From: Candidatus Agathobaculum intestinipullorum
Lineage (GTDB): Bacteria > Bacillota > Clostridia > Oscillospirales > Butyricicoccaceae
Length of the DNA stretch: 64,000 bases
Reading direction: 5' to 3'
Assembly: GCA_019117485.1 (NCBI GenBank)
Contig: DWZQ01000021.1
Span: 1-64,000 of the forward strand
In this document: positions 1-10,277 of the stretch, piece after piece
Position numbering within the stretch: the stretch's first letter is position 1
Layout of the letters: each line of letters begins with the position of its first letter
Made by a program: the position numbers and the translations under genes
Notes under the pieces: generated by a model
What the model was told of the DNA's origin: nothing
The model's database searches: none
The model's input: the letters and a program-made list of their open reading frames with translations, nothing else

Positions 1-1
1 A

Positions 2-829
2 TTGGCCAGAAGTCTGGGAATTGAAAACCTGTCCCGCAGTCAGGTCAGTGAGATGACAAAAGGGTTGAATGAGCAGGTGGATTCTTTTCGAAACCGCTCG
101 CTTTCTGAGCGCCTGTACCCTATTTTATGGGTTGACGCGCTGTACGAAAAGGTGCGCATAGACGGAAGAATTGTGAATATGGCAGTCATGGTTGTCTGTG
201 GTGTGGACGAGCATGGCCAAAGAGATATTTTGGCGATAGAACCTATGCTGGAGGAGTCAGAGGACACTTACCTGCTGCTGTTTCGTAGCCTGCAGGATCG
301 TGGTCTTTGCACACCCCGATTGGTGATCTCCGACGCACATTTCGGCCTTGTGACGGCAATTCGTAAGGGTTTTCCCGGCGCAAGCTGGCAGAGGTGCAAA
401 GTACACTTTATGCGCAACATTCTGGCGTATGTGCCCCACAAAGAAAAAAATGCGTTTGCGCAGCAGCTGAAAGCCATCTGGTTGGCACCCACCAGAGAGC
501 AGGCTTACAGGCGGGCAGAAGATCTATGCCGGCAGTATGAGGGACGCTTTCCCAAAGCGATCCTCTGCCTTGAGGCTGGTCTGGAGGACTCGCTCGCCTT
601 TTATGCCTTTCCTCAGCTGGATGCCAGAAAAATATCTTCTACCAATGTGCTGGAGCGCTTGAACCGGGAAATCCGGCGACGAACCAATGTGGTGGGTATT
701 TTCCCCAATCCGGATGCTTATATCAGATTGGTGACCACTTATCTCATGGAATATGCCGAGGATTGGACGTACTCCAGAGCTTATCTCAGTGAAACCTCTG
801 TTCAGACTTTACTCACTACAGCAGCTTAA
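2..829 (+). CDS. IS256-family (mutator-type) transposase, 5' end outside window
   Basis: This is a DDE transposase of the IS256/mutator class, which cuts and pastes its own insertion sequence. The reading frame is open at the left window edge, so the TTG at base 2 is probably not the real start. Only about 275 C-terminal residues are visible, against roughly 400 in the family. The three catalytic positions fit: Asp45 in WVDALY, Asp111 in VISDAHFG, and a Glu in the VLERLNREIRRRTN block near residue 218. The FPNPDAYIRL motif typical of the family follows. The gene converges on and overlaps the remnant of a KAP NTPase gene, so the element probably inserted into that gene. The element's right end lies beyond the stop codon, roughly at 870-880, but no terminal repeat could be paired because the left end is missing. 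Confidence 0.9.
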   Translation: MARSLGIENLSRSQVSEMTKGLNEQVDSFRNRSLSERLYPILWVDALYEKVRIDGRIVNMAVMVVCGVDEHGQRDILAIEPMLEESEDTYLLLFRSLQDRGLCTPRLVISDAHFGLVTAIRKGFPGASWQRCKVHFMRNILAYVPHKEKNAFAQQLKAIWLAPTREQAYRRAEDLCRQYEGRFPKAILCLEAGLEDSLAFYAFPQLDARKISSTNVLERLNREIRRRTNVVGIFPNPDAYIRLVTTYLMEYAEDWTYSRAYLSETSVQTLLTTAA

Positions 830-1952
830 CTTCTCTTGTTACAGGAACCCTTTTTGCGAACTTCACTTGACGCGGGCTAAAAAAGCGTTTAATCTCATCA
901 GAAAAATCTTGTCCGGTTCTATAAAAAATTGAATTAAAATCTTCGGATTTCTTATATTTTATGACGAGAAGAAAAAGGTATAGCTTATGTGCTTCTATTG
1001 TAACATACTCACCTAAAAAAGAATTTAACATTATTTTGTAGTTTTGCAGAATTGTTTCTATATCACGGAGGGATAGGGCAAAACAATCACTCATATCTGC
1101 AAATAACCTAATAAAATCAGATATATTCTGTTCAGAAGAAAAAACTAGTTGAGTTGATTCATAAAGAAATTGATTAACTAAGAATTTTTCGGATACTTTA
1201 GGGAATTTCGTGATGTAGTCGAAGAATTTGCAAAGATAGCCAGATGCATCTATGCCGGAGCCGTACACGGATTCAATGGAATGAGAAAGCTGTTCCAGAT
1301 CGACAGCGAAAATGAATACAACGTCTTTGACATCCAGAAAGTGCTTGACAATTTCGAGCGTTTGAATGGCAAAGAGCGGCTTGCAGCGATCGAGTTCGTC
1401 AATGATGATGACGACTTTTTTCAGGCTTGTGTTCTTATACACTTCAAGCATTTCCTGAAAGCAGGTCTTTAACTCGCGAATTGCCTTCTGCTTCTGGCTA
1501 AATTGAAAAAGAGGGCTGCTTTGACGATAATGTGAATAAACTTTTGCAGGTTTTGCTTCTGACGTTTGTATTACACTATTGAGTATGCGTGCAAATACAT
1601 TTTTGTAATCCGACCCTTTAAAATATTTGGACTCAAGAATAGCTTGCATAAATGGGGCAAAAGGCTCGTCCCAATAATCGCTTTCCCATGCGTTATATTG
1701 GATAACTGCAAATGGTGGCGTTTGTTTCGGCTCGGGATCATCTTTGCTCTGCTGGTCTTCAAGATAATGAGAAAACATATTGAAGAAGTAGGTTTTTCCG
1801 GTGCCCCAAGAGGAATCAATTGCGATGGAGTATGCTTCAGAGGAGTCGTCGCGTTTGTACTGGTCGCAGTTCTAGATCAGGTCACGCAGAAATTTGGCAT
1901 ATCCGAAACGGTCAAGCTTATCATCAGGGTCAAAGTAATAGTTGGGTGCCAT
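816..1952 (-). pseudogene. KAP-family P-loop NTPase, disrupted by an amber codon and by an IS256 insertion
   Basis: Translated from the ATG at 1952, the protein begins MAPNYYFDPDDKLDRFGYAK, like a KAP NTPase N-terminus. It hits an in-frame TAG at 1872-1874 after 26 residues and then continues in the same frame with a Walker A motif (SSWGTGKT). A Walker B motif (VVIIIDELDRCKP) and the following VFIFAVDLEQL strand come later. The open part that starts at the internal Met (1778) lacks the P-loop, so it cannot be a working NTPase. At the 3' end the last 20 or so residues are encoded by the end of the neighbouring IS256 element, so the native C-terminus is missing. An AAAGGA ribosome-binding site precedes the 1952 start. 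KAP NTPases include phage-exclusion proteins such as PifA. That role is only a family suggestion here. Confidence 0.8.
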
Positions 1953-2021
1953 CCCGATGCATTCCTTTCGACAGAAGATGACACCATTATAGCACAATGG
2001 GAAAATTTGAAAAGGGGAAAT

Positions 2022-2035
2022 CCCAAGCGCTTGGG
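2022..2035. promoter_or_regulatory. 14-bp perfect palindrome upstream of the terminase remnant
   Basis: CCCAAGCGCTTGGG is a perfect palindrome lying between the divergent KAP remnant and the terminase remnant. It could be an operator for either gene, but no cognate regulator is visible nearby. A TATACT hexamer sits at 2100-2105 before the terminase gene without a convincing -35 box. Confidence 0.25.
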
Positions 2036-2141
2036 CATGTCTGGCAGGGCGGTCCGGGCGCTTTTTTCGTGCGCGTGTAAGTTTTCCGTTTTTTCCGATT
2101 ATACTCGGAATCAGAAGAAACGCATGACGTGAAGGAGGTGG

Positions 2142-3230
2142 ATGGGTAGGATGGTCGGGAGCAAATACACGGACGAGCAGCGGCAGCGGTTTGCGGCGCT
2201 GCTGGCGAGCGGGCTGAGCGCGAGCAAAGCCGGCTCGGAGTTGGGCATCCCCAAGTCCACTGCCTGTGCGTGGGCGCAACGACTAATCGAGGAAAGTAAC
2301 GACTACGCCGCCGATCGGGAGCTGGAAGTGCGGAAGATGGTCAAGCGCTGCATGAAGATCGCGCGCGGGTCGCTCGGCGCGATTGATAAGCAGGTCATAG
2401 CGGCGGCTGCGGACGGTAAGCGAATTTCCGCAGGGCTGAAGGTGTTGGCCAAAGCCGAGAAAGACGGTATGGTTGCGCTGACCGCAGAGGACATCAAGCA
2501 GCTGCGCGAAATTATAGACAATTATACCAGCATTGGTCTACATGACCTCGCCGTTACAATCAAGGCGGTGGATGAGAAGCAGGCACGGCTGGAAAGTCAG
2601 CTGCGGCAGCAGGATGAAGCGGCGCAGACAGAAACGGCTGCATTTGATTTACCTGCCCGCCTGATCGCACCGGCGTTTGCATCGGTGCATCTGGATGTGC
2701 TGGAAAGCGCGCATACCGAGTATGCGCTGTGCGGCGGGCGCGGTTCGGGCAAGTCGTCCTATATCAGCCTTGAGATCATCGATTTGTTGAAAAACCATCC
2801 GGATATGAATGCGCTGGTGTTGCGCAAGATTGGTAATACGCTGCGCGGATCGGTGTTCGCGCAGATCCTGTGGGCGATTGGTGAACTCGGGCTGGCCGAT
2901 GAGTTTGAGGCTACGGTCAGCCCGATGGAGATCACCTGCAAGGCGACTGGCCAGAAAATATTGTTCCGCGGCGCGGACGATCCGCTCAAGGCCAAGTCGG
3001 TAAAGCCGGTGCATGGATATATCGGCATCCTCTGGTTTGAAGAGCTGGACCAGTTCGCCGGGGATGAGGAGTGCCGCAGCCTGCAGCAATCCACGATCCG
3101 CGGCGGCGACCGGGCATACGCTTGTTCTTATTATTGTCTTCTGCACAGCTATCTATTTTATTTGTCCCCAAACCCCAATAGGCAATTTTGTCCCGTCAAC
3201 TCAAGCGTGGCATATCATTGTTGTACTTGA
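2142..3230 (+). pseudogene. Phage terminase (small-subunit-like N-terminus fused to large-subunit ATPase), truncated
   Basis: Residues about 5-45 form a helix-turn-helix resembling phage terminase small subunits (KYTDEQRQRFAALLASGLSA, then SELGIPKSTACAWA). A long helical stretch runs to about residue 165. After that comes a PBSX-type terminase large-subunit ATPase with Walker A CGGRGSGKSS near residue 200 and Walker B GILWFEELDQ near 300. The match stops at IRGGDRA near base 3115. The remaining residues are a run-on into unrelated AT-rich sequence, so the nuclease domain is lost. A strong GAAGGAGGTGG ribosome-binding site precedes the start. No other phage gene is present, so this is a prophage scar. 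The small/large fusion may be native to this phage group or may result from an earlier deletion. Confidence 0.75.
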
Positions 3231-3261
3231 TACAGATGGTGATATTATGAATATTTATTGA
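3118..3261 (+). other. C-terminal fragment of an unidentified protein fused at the terminase breakpoint
   Basis: Directly after the terminase homology ends, another frame reads LVLIIVFCTAIYFICPQTP, a hydrophobic segment, followed by a polar tail ending NIY and a stop at 3261. Base composition turns AT-rich at the same point. This looks like the tail of a small membrane protein joined to the terminase by a deletion. I do not recognise the family. Confidence 0.3.
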
Positions 3262-3311
3262 CTTTGCAGATTTTCTTGATGCAGTAGACATTCTTACAGG
3301 ATAAAAGGAAA

Positions 3312-3340
3312 GGCTCGACGCATTTTGCGCCGAGCCTTTT
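3312..3340. terminator. Rho-independent terminator, possibly bidirectional
   Basis: A stem of GGCTCGACGC and GCGCCGAGCC with one mismatch is followed by TTTTAT on the plus side; the minus side is also T-rich. It lies just past the stop of the PTS gene on the minus strand and after the prophage scar on the plus strand. Confidence 0.75.
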
Positions 3341-3371
3341 ATTTGCCGTCAACATGGCAGAAAGGGGAAGC

Positions 3372-5237
3372 TTATTTCGTAATGATCTGTCCACGGCCGA
3401 CCTTGCCGAATGGAACAAACGAGATTGTTTTATCCGCAGGCTCGGTGACGATCAACATGGTTGTCATATCATAGCCTTTGTTGCGAAGCATATCCACATC
3501 TACGCGAAGGATGGGCTGTCCGGCTTGCACGGTGTCGCCTTCGGTCGCCAGAAGTGTAAATCCGTGGCCCTTTTGTTCGACTGTATTGATTCCAACGTGC
3601 ACCAATACCTCTACGCCGTCCGGGCGCGTGATGCCGAAAGCATGTCCGGTATCGGCCAGCATACCGATTGTGCCGTTGCAAGGTGCGGTGATGAGATCGT
3701 TTTCGAGCACGAAGGCAACGCCGTCGCCCAAAATCTTGCCAGAAAAGGTTTCGTCGTTGACGGTGGTGATGTCTACCATTTCGCCGTCCGTCGGTGCAGT
3801 CAGCACATCATCCGCCGTGGGGGAGAGGGCAGGCGTATTGGTGTCCTGCGCCGTGTTGGCCGGGGAATCGGTATCCGACGTGATCAGGAAGGTGACCACT
3901 GCCGATACAACGATGGCCACAGCGATTGCAGCCGCCGCAGCGATAATCGTATCTTGGAAGATCGGCAGCGCCAACAGGGTCGAATAGCCCATGATGTACA
4001 CACGCGCACCCAACAGTGCCGCAACAATGCCGCCCGCCGCGCCGCCGATCATCACGCCGATCATCGGCTTTTTACGCGGCAGATTGATGCCGTAGATCGC
4101 CGGTTCAGTTACGCCGGCTACAATGCAGCCAAACGCGATGCCCAGCGCTTCCGAGCGCTGGTTTGCATTTTTGGCGCGCAGTCCGACGCCGATGCAGGCG
4201 CCGCCTTCGGCCATGTTATGCAGGATGAAAGCGGGACGGAAAATCGAATCATAGCCCGGCTCCACAAGGGCCTGCGTCATGAAAGGCACAAGCGCCGTGT
4301 GCATACCGCACATGACCAGCCACGGCAGGCAGGCCGCCAGCGCACCAACTGCCACAAAGCCGATATTGTCGCCAAGGAATACAAAAATTTTGGCAAGATA
4401 GGTGCCCAAAAATCCGCCGAGCGGTGCAAGTGCCAGAAAACCGATGCAGGCGGTTACTGTGACAGTGCAAAGCCCGACCAGAAGCGACTTGAAAATACCG
4501 GGGATGATTTTGTTGAAGAATTTCTCCATGTAGAAGGCCAGCAGCGAGATTAGAAGTGCGGGCAGCAGGGAACTGGAGTAGGATGCCAGCCACAGCGGTA
4601 GCCCCAAAAAGCTGACCGGTTCACCGGCTGCGACGAGTGCGGTATAATTGCCGTGCAGCAGCGCCGCCGCCGCGATCATGGCATAAATAGGGGTCGCGCC
4701 CAGTTTGGATGCCGCGCCGTAGGCCACAAAAATAGGCATGAAGAAGAACGCCGCATCCGCTACGCCGCTGAGCACGGTATAGGTGGTCGAATCTGCAAAA
4801 CCGCTGTTCACCAGCGTAATCAGCAGCAGGACGACCTTGAGCATACCGCCTGCCACCAAACCGGGCAGCATAGACGCTACTGCGCCGGATACATAACCCA
4901 GCGCACCCAGTACCGCAGTTTTAGGGGTGAGTGGCTGCTTTTTTGCATCCAGATTTTCCGTTGTTTCCGCACCGGCATTCAGGTGGAAATCACGGATTGC
5001 CGTTTCGTAGACCGGCAGCAGATTCTGTCCCAGAATAACCATATACTGTCCGCCAGCCGAAACCACACCCAGAACGCTCTTGACCGCTTTGATCCGCTCG
5101 GTCTCGGCACGGCTCTCATCTTTGAGCACAAAGCGCAGACGTGTCATGCAGTGCCCCAGTGAAACAACATTCTCCGCTCCGCCGACCAGCTGGACAATGT
5201 TATGCGCCATTTCCGTATAATTTAATTTTTCCGCCAT
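3372..5237 (-). CDS. Beta-glucoside PTS transporter, fused EIIBCA
   Basis: This 621-residue protein imports and phosphorylates beta-glucosides at the membrane using phosphate from HPr. The order is EIIB (about 1-85, phosphocysteine Cys30 in SLGHCMTRLRF), the membrane-embedded EIIC (about 110-460, with the GINLPRKKPM and AEGGACIGVG loops), and EIIA (about 480-621, phospho-His547 in VEVLVHVGINTV). The start at 5237 follows an AAAGGTG ribosome-binding site; the longer upstream reading has none. It lies 20 bp after the GH1 gene, so the two probably form one operon. The fused EIIBCA layout and the phosphorylated residues are intact. Substrate is inferred from the family and from the adjacent 6-phospho-beta-glucosidase; cellobiose, salicin or arbutin cannot be told apart from sequence. 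Confidence 0.95.
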   Translation of the reverse strand: MAEKLNYTEMAHNIVQLVGGAENVVSLGHCMTRLRFVLKDESRAETERIKAVKSVLGVVSAGGQYMVILGQNLLPVYETAIRDFHLNAGAETTENLDAKKQPLTPKTAVLGALGYVSGAVASMLPGLVAGGMLKVVLLLITLVNSGFADSTTYTVLSGVADAAFFFMPIFVAYGAASKLGATPIYAMIAAAALLHGNYTALVAAGEPVSFLGLPLWLASYSSSLLPALLISLLAFYMEKFFNKIIPGIFKSLLVGLCTVTVTACIGFLALAPLGGFLGTYLAKIFVFLGDNIGFVAVGALAACLPWLVMCGMHTALVPFMTQALVEPGYDSIFRPAFILHNMAEGGACIGVGLRAKNANQRSEALGIAFGCIVAGVTEPAIYGINLPRKKPMIGVMIGGAAGGIVAALLGARVYIMGYSTLLALPIFQDTIIAAAAAIAVAIVVSAVVTFLITSDTDSPANTAQDTNTPALSPTADDVLTAPTDGEMVDITTVNDETFSGKILGDGVAFVLENDLITAPCNGTIGMLADTGHAFGITRPDGVEVLVHVGINTVEQKGHGFTLLATEGDTVQAGQPILRVDVDMLRNKGYDMTTMLIVTEPADKTISFVPFGKVGRGQIITK

Positions 5238-5257
5238 GATTCTTTTCACCTTTCCCG

Positions 5258-6889
<1,632 letters not shown>

Positions 6890-7702
6890 TCACATATTTT
6901 GGTTTTTCTGCACATACTCTCGGTACTTATAGGCGATGATATCCGTAAGTACCCCATATACCATGCAGTGGGTACATAGGGAGCGGGTTTTCTGATAGCG
7001 AACACAGTAGGCCACCCGCGGGTCATGCTCAATTTGCGGGTTGGAGGTGATGACAACCACCTTGGCGTGCGTGCGCGAAAAGGCGCGCTTATTTGCAAAA
7101 TCATCGATTTGCTGATATTTATCCAGAAAGTCTCCAGAATCGCTGAATACGATAATCAGCACATCTTCTCCTGCATTTTGAATAAAGTTGTCCTGCTTCA
7201 GGTCGTTGAGGTTGGTGACAATAAACTTTTTGTTGTAAGCCAGCTTGATCTGAAAATCCAATGCAGCCGTTTCGGAGAACATCAGGCCAAACGCGCCCAC
7301 CCGCTGATAGTGCGCCAAATCCCGCACCAGACGATCCACCGCGCTCCAGTCCAGCGAGCGGTAGGTTTCACCGATGTCCTGCTGCACGGTGAGCATATAG
7401 GAGTCAAGGGAGTTATCCCGGATATAATCCATCACATTCGTTACATAGTTAAACTGGTTGTGGTATTTATTATCCAAAAACACCGATGCATCACGGAAAT
7501 CGGCAAAGTCATCGTATCCAATATAGCGGATGAATTTGGAGATTGTGGATTTGGAAACCATGCAGGCTGCCGCCAGTTCACTGATAGAGTAATGCTGTAA
7601 TGCACCAAAATTTTGCAGCATGACAACCGCAATGTGATAGTAGGTGGAGTCCGCTTCTTCCTCGTTTAAGAGAATCAAAAGACGGTGGAAGAGCATACCC
7701 AT
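6890..7702 (-). CDS. RpiR/MurR-family transcriptional regulator
   Basis: This 270-residue regulator has an N-terminal helix-turn-helix of the RpiR type (about 38-75, ISELAAACMVSKSTISKFIRY). A C-terminal SIS sugar-phosphate-binding domain spans about 110-255 (GAFGLMFSETAALDFQIKL, then VLIIVFSDSGDF). Such proteins sense phosphosugars and usually repress or activate sugar genes. The ATG at 7702 has a GGAGGG ribosome-binding site seven bases away; a second ATG six bases later is possible. Its position directly upstream of the GH1/PTS pair, on the same strand, makes it the likely controller of that operon. A TTTGTGACAAA palindrome at 7727-7737 in its own leader could be autoregulatory. Confidence 0.9.
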   Translation of the reverse strand: MGMLFHRLLILLNEEEADSTYYHIAVVMLQNFGALQHYSISELAAACMVSKSTISKFIRYIGYDDFADFRDASVFLDNKYHNQFNYVTNVMDYIRDNSLDSYMLTVQQDIGETYRSLDWSAVDRLVRDLAHYQRVGAFGLMFSETAALDFQIKLAYNKKFIVTNLNDLKQDNFIQNAGEDVLIIVFSDSGDFLDKYQQIDDFANKRAFSRTHAKVVVITSNPQIEHDPRVAYCVRYQKTRSLCTHCMVYGVLTDIIAYKYREYVQKNQNM

Positions 7703-7753
7703 GATAAACCCTCCTTTTTGTGTCGGTTTGTGACAAATGCTAAACGTGTAAGT

Positions 7754-7782
7754 TATATAATTGAAGTGAACACATCAAACAA
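7754..7782 (-). promoter_or_regulatory. Promoter of the RpiR-type regulator gene
   Basis: On the minus strand, TTGTTT (7782-7777) and TATATA (7759-7754) are separated by 17 bases, about 50 bases before the regulator start. The inverted repeat TTTGTGACAAA (7727-7737) lies just downstream. Confidence 0.5.
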
Positions 7783-7883
7783 TTCACGGAAATCAGATAT
7801 CTGTTAGAATTAAGGTTCTCATACATACTCTGACAGAAAGAGCTAAGTGATAAGATCCTCTTTATTCTATCACAGATTTTGCA

Positions 7884-7952
7884 GACCGCAAGAAGGGGAA
7901 GCATCTGAGAGCTGAAGAACACCGTACTATCCAAGTTTTGAAGAAGCAATGA
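7884..7952 (+). mobile_element. Possible IS30-type transposase N-terminal scrap
   Basis: One frame reads DRKKGKHLRAEEHRTIQVLK and then stops at 7950. This resembles the conserved helix-turn-helix entry of IS30-family transposases (KHLTxEER, IQ, L). Nothing of the rest of the element is present. The match is short, so the call is tentative. The surrounding 7783-7970 stretch holds no gene I can support. Confidence 0.3.
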
Positions 7953-7971
7953 TTCTGTAACCGTAGTTTAT

Positions 7972-8024
7972 GATAAAAAACACCCCCGAGAGTTAAGACA
8001 CAATGTCTCTCAGCTCTTGGGGGT
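7972..8024 (-). terminator. Terminator behind the licT remnant
   Basis: ACCCCCGAGAG (7982-7992) pairs with CTCTTGGGGGT (8014-8024) with one G-T wobble. A smaller hairpin (AGACA/TGTCT) sits inside the loop. On the minus strand GTTTTTTATC follows, as in an intrinsic terminator. Confidence 0.7.
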
Positions 8025-8033
8025 TGACAGATT

Positions 8034-8389
8034 TCAGCACTTAAAAGGTGTGAGCTGCGGTGCGTTTTGAAAAAGCAAACGTTGCAGCATAATGCGTGTC
8101 ATGTGGATGGTCAGATAAATCAGTTCCTCACGCGGGATCTCGACCTGCAGGTTGCGCTGCATATAGCTGGAGATGCGCTTGGCGCAGGCATAGGTCTGCG
8201 GGTTCTGTTCCAGCACTGGCTCGAGCACATGAATATCCTCGCTGCTGAGCATCTTGCCGTCGAGTACTCGCTCGATGAAGAACTGCATGTGCGTCAAAAG
8301 CGTGAATAATGGATAGAGTTCTCGTTGCCCATGACGATCTGCTCGCGCCCGTTTTCGTCCGATGCAAGCAGCAGATTGTTGTTGCGGCA
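8034..8389 (-). pseudogene. LicT/BglG-type antiterminator remnant
   Basis: Two pieces of a beta-glucoside antiterminator are recognisable. From 8389, one frame reads NNNLLLASDENGREQIVMG, matching the start of the RNA-binding CAT domain. After an out-of-frame deletion near 8315, a second frame reads LLTHMQFFIERVLDGKML through EELIYLTIHMTRI, matching the end of the second PRD domain. PRD1 and most of the CAT domain are gone, as are the first few residues. Such proteins bind RAT RNA hairpins and are switched by PTS phosphorylation. Its position upstream of the PTS operon on the same strand suggests it once regulated that operon. The 5' break abuts an IS5-like remnant. Confidence 0.75.
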
Positions 8390-8398
8390 TGGATGCGC

Positions 8399-9222
8399 TA
8401 CTTCGCAGCGCACAGAGGATTTCTGGCGCTCAATATGTCGTTCCTAATCAATGCCATTGTCTGAAACTTTGGGCAACCTGCCCGACCTGCGGTTAATCCA
8501 GTACTGGATAGAAGAAAATTACGCGTTGTTTTGGAGTTCTTCCCGTTTTTCAATGCCAAGATAAGCACTGTCCCCATAGACCACCTCGGCATTCTCTCGC
8601 AGCAGCTTTGTGGCTACGGTAATATCATGGACATTGGCTGCCGTCATCTCCACCGTGTGGACAAATCCGCTGCCCGCATCTACGCCCGTATGGCATTTCA
8701 TGCCAAAGTGCCACTGGTTGCCTTTCTTTGTCTGGTGCATTTCCGGGTCGCACTCTTTTTTCGTGTTCTTTGTAGAACGGAAAGCGCTGATGAGCGTGGC
8801 GTCCGCGATGATTCCACCACACATCATCCGTCCCGCGCTCTTCAGACAGCGGTTGATCGCGTCAAAGAACAGCGCATACTTCTCAAGCAGAGGGCGGAAC
8901 TTCAGCAGCGTGGTAGCGTCCGGCACGTCCATTGCCAAAAAGTTGATCCCCATGAATTTTCGCATGGAATAGATGTCGTAGATGGCGTCCTCCACCCCTT
9001 CATCTGACAGGGTAAATCGGCACTGCAGCAGATATATCCGCAGTATAATATCAATCGCAATGGGTGGACGGCCACGCTTTCCCGACGGATAGTGGGGGCA
9101 CAATGCGTGACACCCACTCACCCCCACGGGATGATCTTGTCCATGATTTCCAGAAATTCCTTACGACGGGTCTTTTTCTTGTGCTGGCTGTATTCGTAAT
9201 CACGGAAACTTTGTTGCTTCAT
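8399..9222 (-). pseudogene. IS5-family transposase, decayed
   Basis: The protein can be pieced together from several frames. It starts at ATG 9222 (MKQQSFRDYEYSQHKKK), passes DKIIPW and EWVSRIVP, then GKRGRPPIAID and the DDE core with ADATLISAFRSTKN and VYGDSAYLGIEKREE. It ends with INRRSGRLPKVSDNGID and ERHIERQKSSVRCEV. At least two frameshifts lie in the G and C runs around 9105-9130, another near 8519, and a TAG at 8444-8446 replaces a conserved Trp. The last roughly 40 residues are missing where the licT fragment begins. The element is dead and has suffered a deletion at its distal end. Confidence 0.8.
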
Positions 9223-9231
9223 TTCTGCCCG

Positions 9232-9584
9232 TCGCCTTCAGCCTCCAGCATACCAAGACACTTGTCACCAACCACCAGCTTAGCCCTATTTAAGCCACGG
9301 CCCCCCAGACACTGGAAGAAGCTGACGCAGATGGACTTGTCCTTTTTCATGTTCTTTACGGCACCTAAAACCTCACGGTATCCGTCCTCATTGCCTGCAA
9401 TCACTACCAGTATGGCCACGCTTTTAAACTCTTCACCCCAGCTGTGCCGCAGATAGATCCAATTCACGTAGATATACGGATAGTGTCCACCTTGCAAGGG
9501 ATGGTTCTGCCAATCCTCAATGTGGACATATGCTTTCTTGTTACGTTCACTGATGGTGGAGGGAGATAGCTTGGGGCCAAGTAT
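9232..9584 (-). pseudogene. IS256-family transposase fragment (different subgroup from the copy at base 2)
   Basis: One frame reads ILGPKLSPSTISERNKKAYV, then DWQNHPLQGGHYPYIYVNWI, VAILVVIAGNEDGYREVLGA and VGDKCLGMLEAEG. These are the central blocks of an IS256-family transposase, including the NEDGYREVLG and VGDKCLGML motifs. Both ends are missing. The fragment ends where the IS5-like transposase starts, so the IS5-like copy or a deletion cut it. The first catalytic Asp is replaced (YIYVNWIY where the family has YVYLDGIY). Confidence 0.75.
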
Positions 9585-9664
9585 GACTTGCCAAACGCCC
9601 TAATTGTTAATAACATAGTCAACTCGTGCCCAAGAATGATTCTATCGGCCGAAATAGACCGTTG

Positions 9665-10261
9665 TTATTCTACTTGTTCGGCGGACTTTGACTCATCATC
9701 TGATGCTGAACATTTGTCAGCAACAGTAGGCATGGAACGTTCGAGCGCGCACACTATATGCGGCATATCCTTGCCCTGATAACGCTTTACCAACTGTCCG
9801 ATCGGCTGCATGCCACAGGCTGCCGCTATGTGCAGAGAGGGGATGTTGTTAGGTCGGATGAGTGCATGTACGCGGGGGACATCCAGCTTGTCAAAGGCAA
9901 ATTCGATGGACGCACGGGCACACTCTGTGCCGTAGCCTTGTCCCCAGTGCGAGCGACGTACAATGTAGCCCAGTCCGATGGCAGTTTCGTTCTCTCCCAC
10001 CTGCTCGGACAACGGCCCGGCGAGTGCAATCAGTTCGCCGGTTTCGCGGTCAAGGCCGGCGAAATAACCGCAGCCGTCTTCTTGGTAGCGGCGTAGCATG
10101 TCCGCGATCCAGTCGACCACTTCCTCATAGGTAAACGGATGTTCCCATGCGTACATGGTTTGTGCGTCCTGTAAGATAGGGGAGACGAGTGCAAAATCAT
10201 CTGCCCGCAGGCGACGGAAGCGCAGCCGCTCAGATGTCATTTCATAATGCTGAATCTCCAT
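9665..10261 (-). CDS. GNAT N-acetyltransferase (RimJ/RimL-like)
   Basis: This cytoplasmic acetyl-CoA-dependent transferase of 198 residues starts with TSERLRFRRLRADDFALV, typical of RimJ/RimL-type acetyltransferases. It has the acetyl-CoA loop in RRSHWGQGYGTECARASIEF (about 105-125) and the distal NIPSLHIAAACGMQPIG segment (about 138-155). The substrate cannot be named; relatives modify ribosomal proteins, tRNA-linked amino acids or small amines. The start at 10261 has an AGGAG site eight bases upstream. That site begins right after the T-run of the upp terminator, so the gene probably depends on terminator readthrough. The C-terminal 25 residues are polar and probably unstructured. Confidence 0.85.
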   Translation of the reverse strand: MEIQHYEMTSERLRFRRLRADDFALVSPILQDAQTMYAWEHPFTYEEVVDWIADMLRRYQEDGCGYFAGLDRETGELIALAGPLSEQVGENETAIGLGYIVRRSHWGQGYGTECARASIEFAFDKLDVPRVHALIRPNNIPSLHIAAACGMQPIGQLVKRYQGKDMPHIVCALERSMPTVADKCSASDDESKSAEQVE

Positions 10262-10277
10262 ATTGTTTTACTCCTAT

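Noticed and set aside
816..1778. KAP gene taken as intact from the internal Met at 1778
   Set aside because: This version lacks the P-loop, which is found in frame upstream beyond the TAG, and its C-terminus comes from the IS element.
1872..1874. Pyrrolysine or other recoding at the TAG of the KAP gene
   Set aside because: No pyl genes or recoding element are seen, and the gene is already cut by an IS, so simple decay is more likely.
1566..2132. 188-residue plus-strand frame opposite the KAP remnant
   Set aside because: It lies antisense to the KAP coding sequence, has no ribosome-binding site and no protein-like pattern.
7740..7949. 69-residue minus-strand frame
   Set aside because: It overlaps the regulator promoter, has no ribosome-binding site and no similarity pattern.
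9219..9497. 92-residue stand-alone gene
   Set aside because: It is the middle of an IS256 transposase, and its last residues come from the junction with the IS5-like copy.
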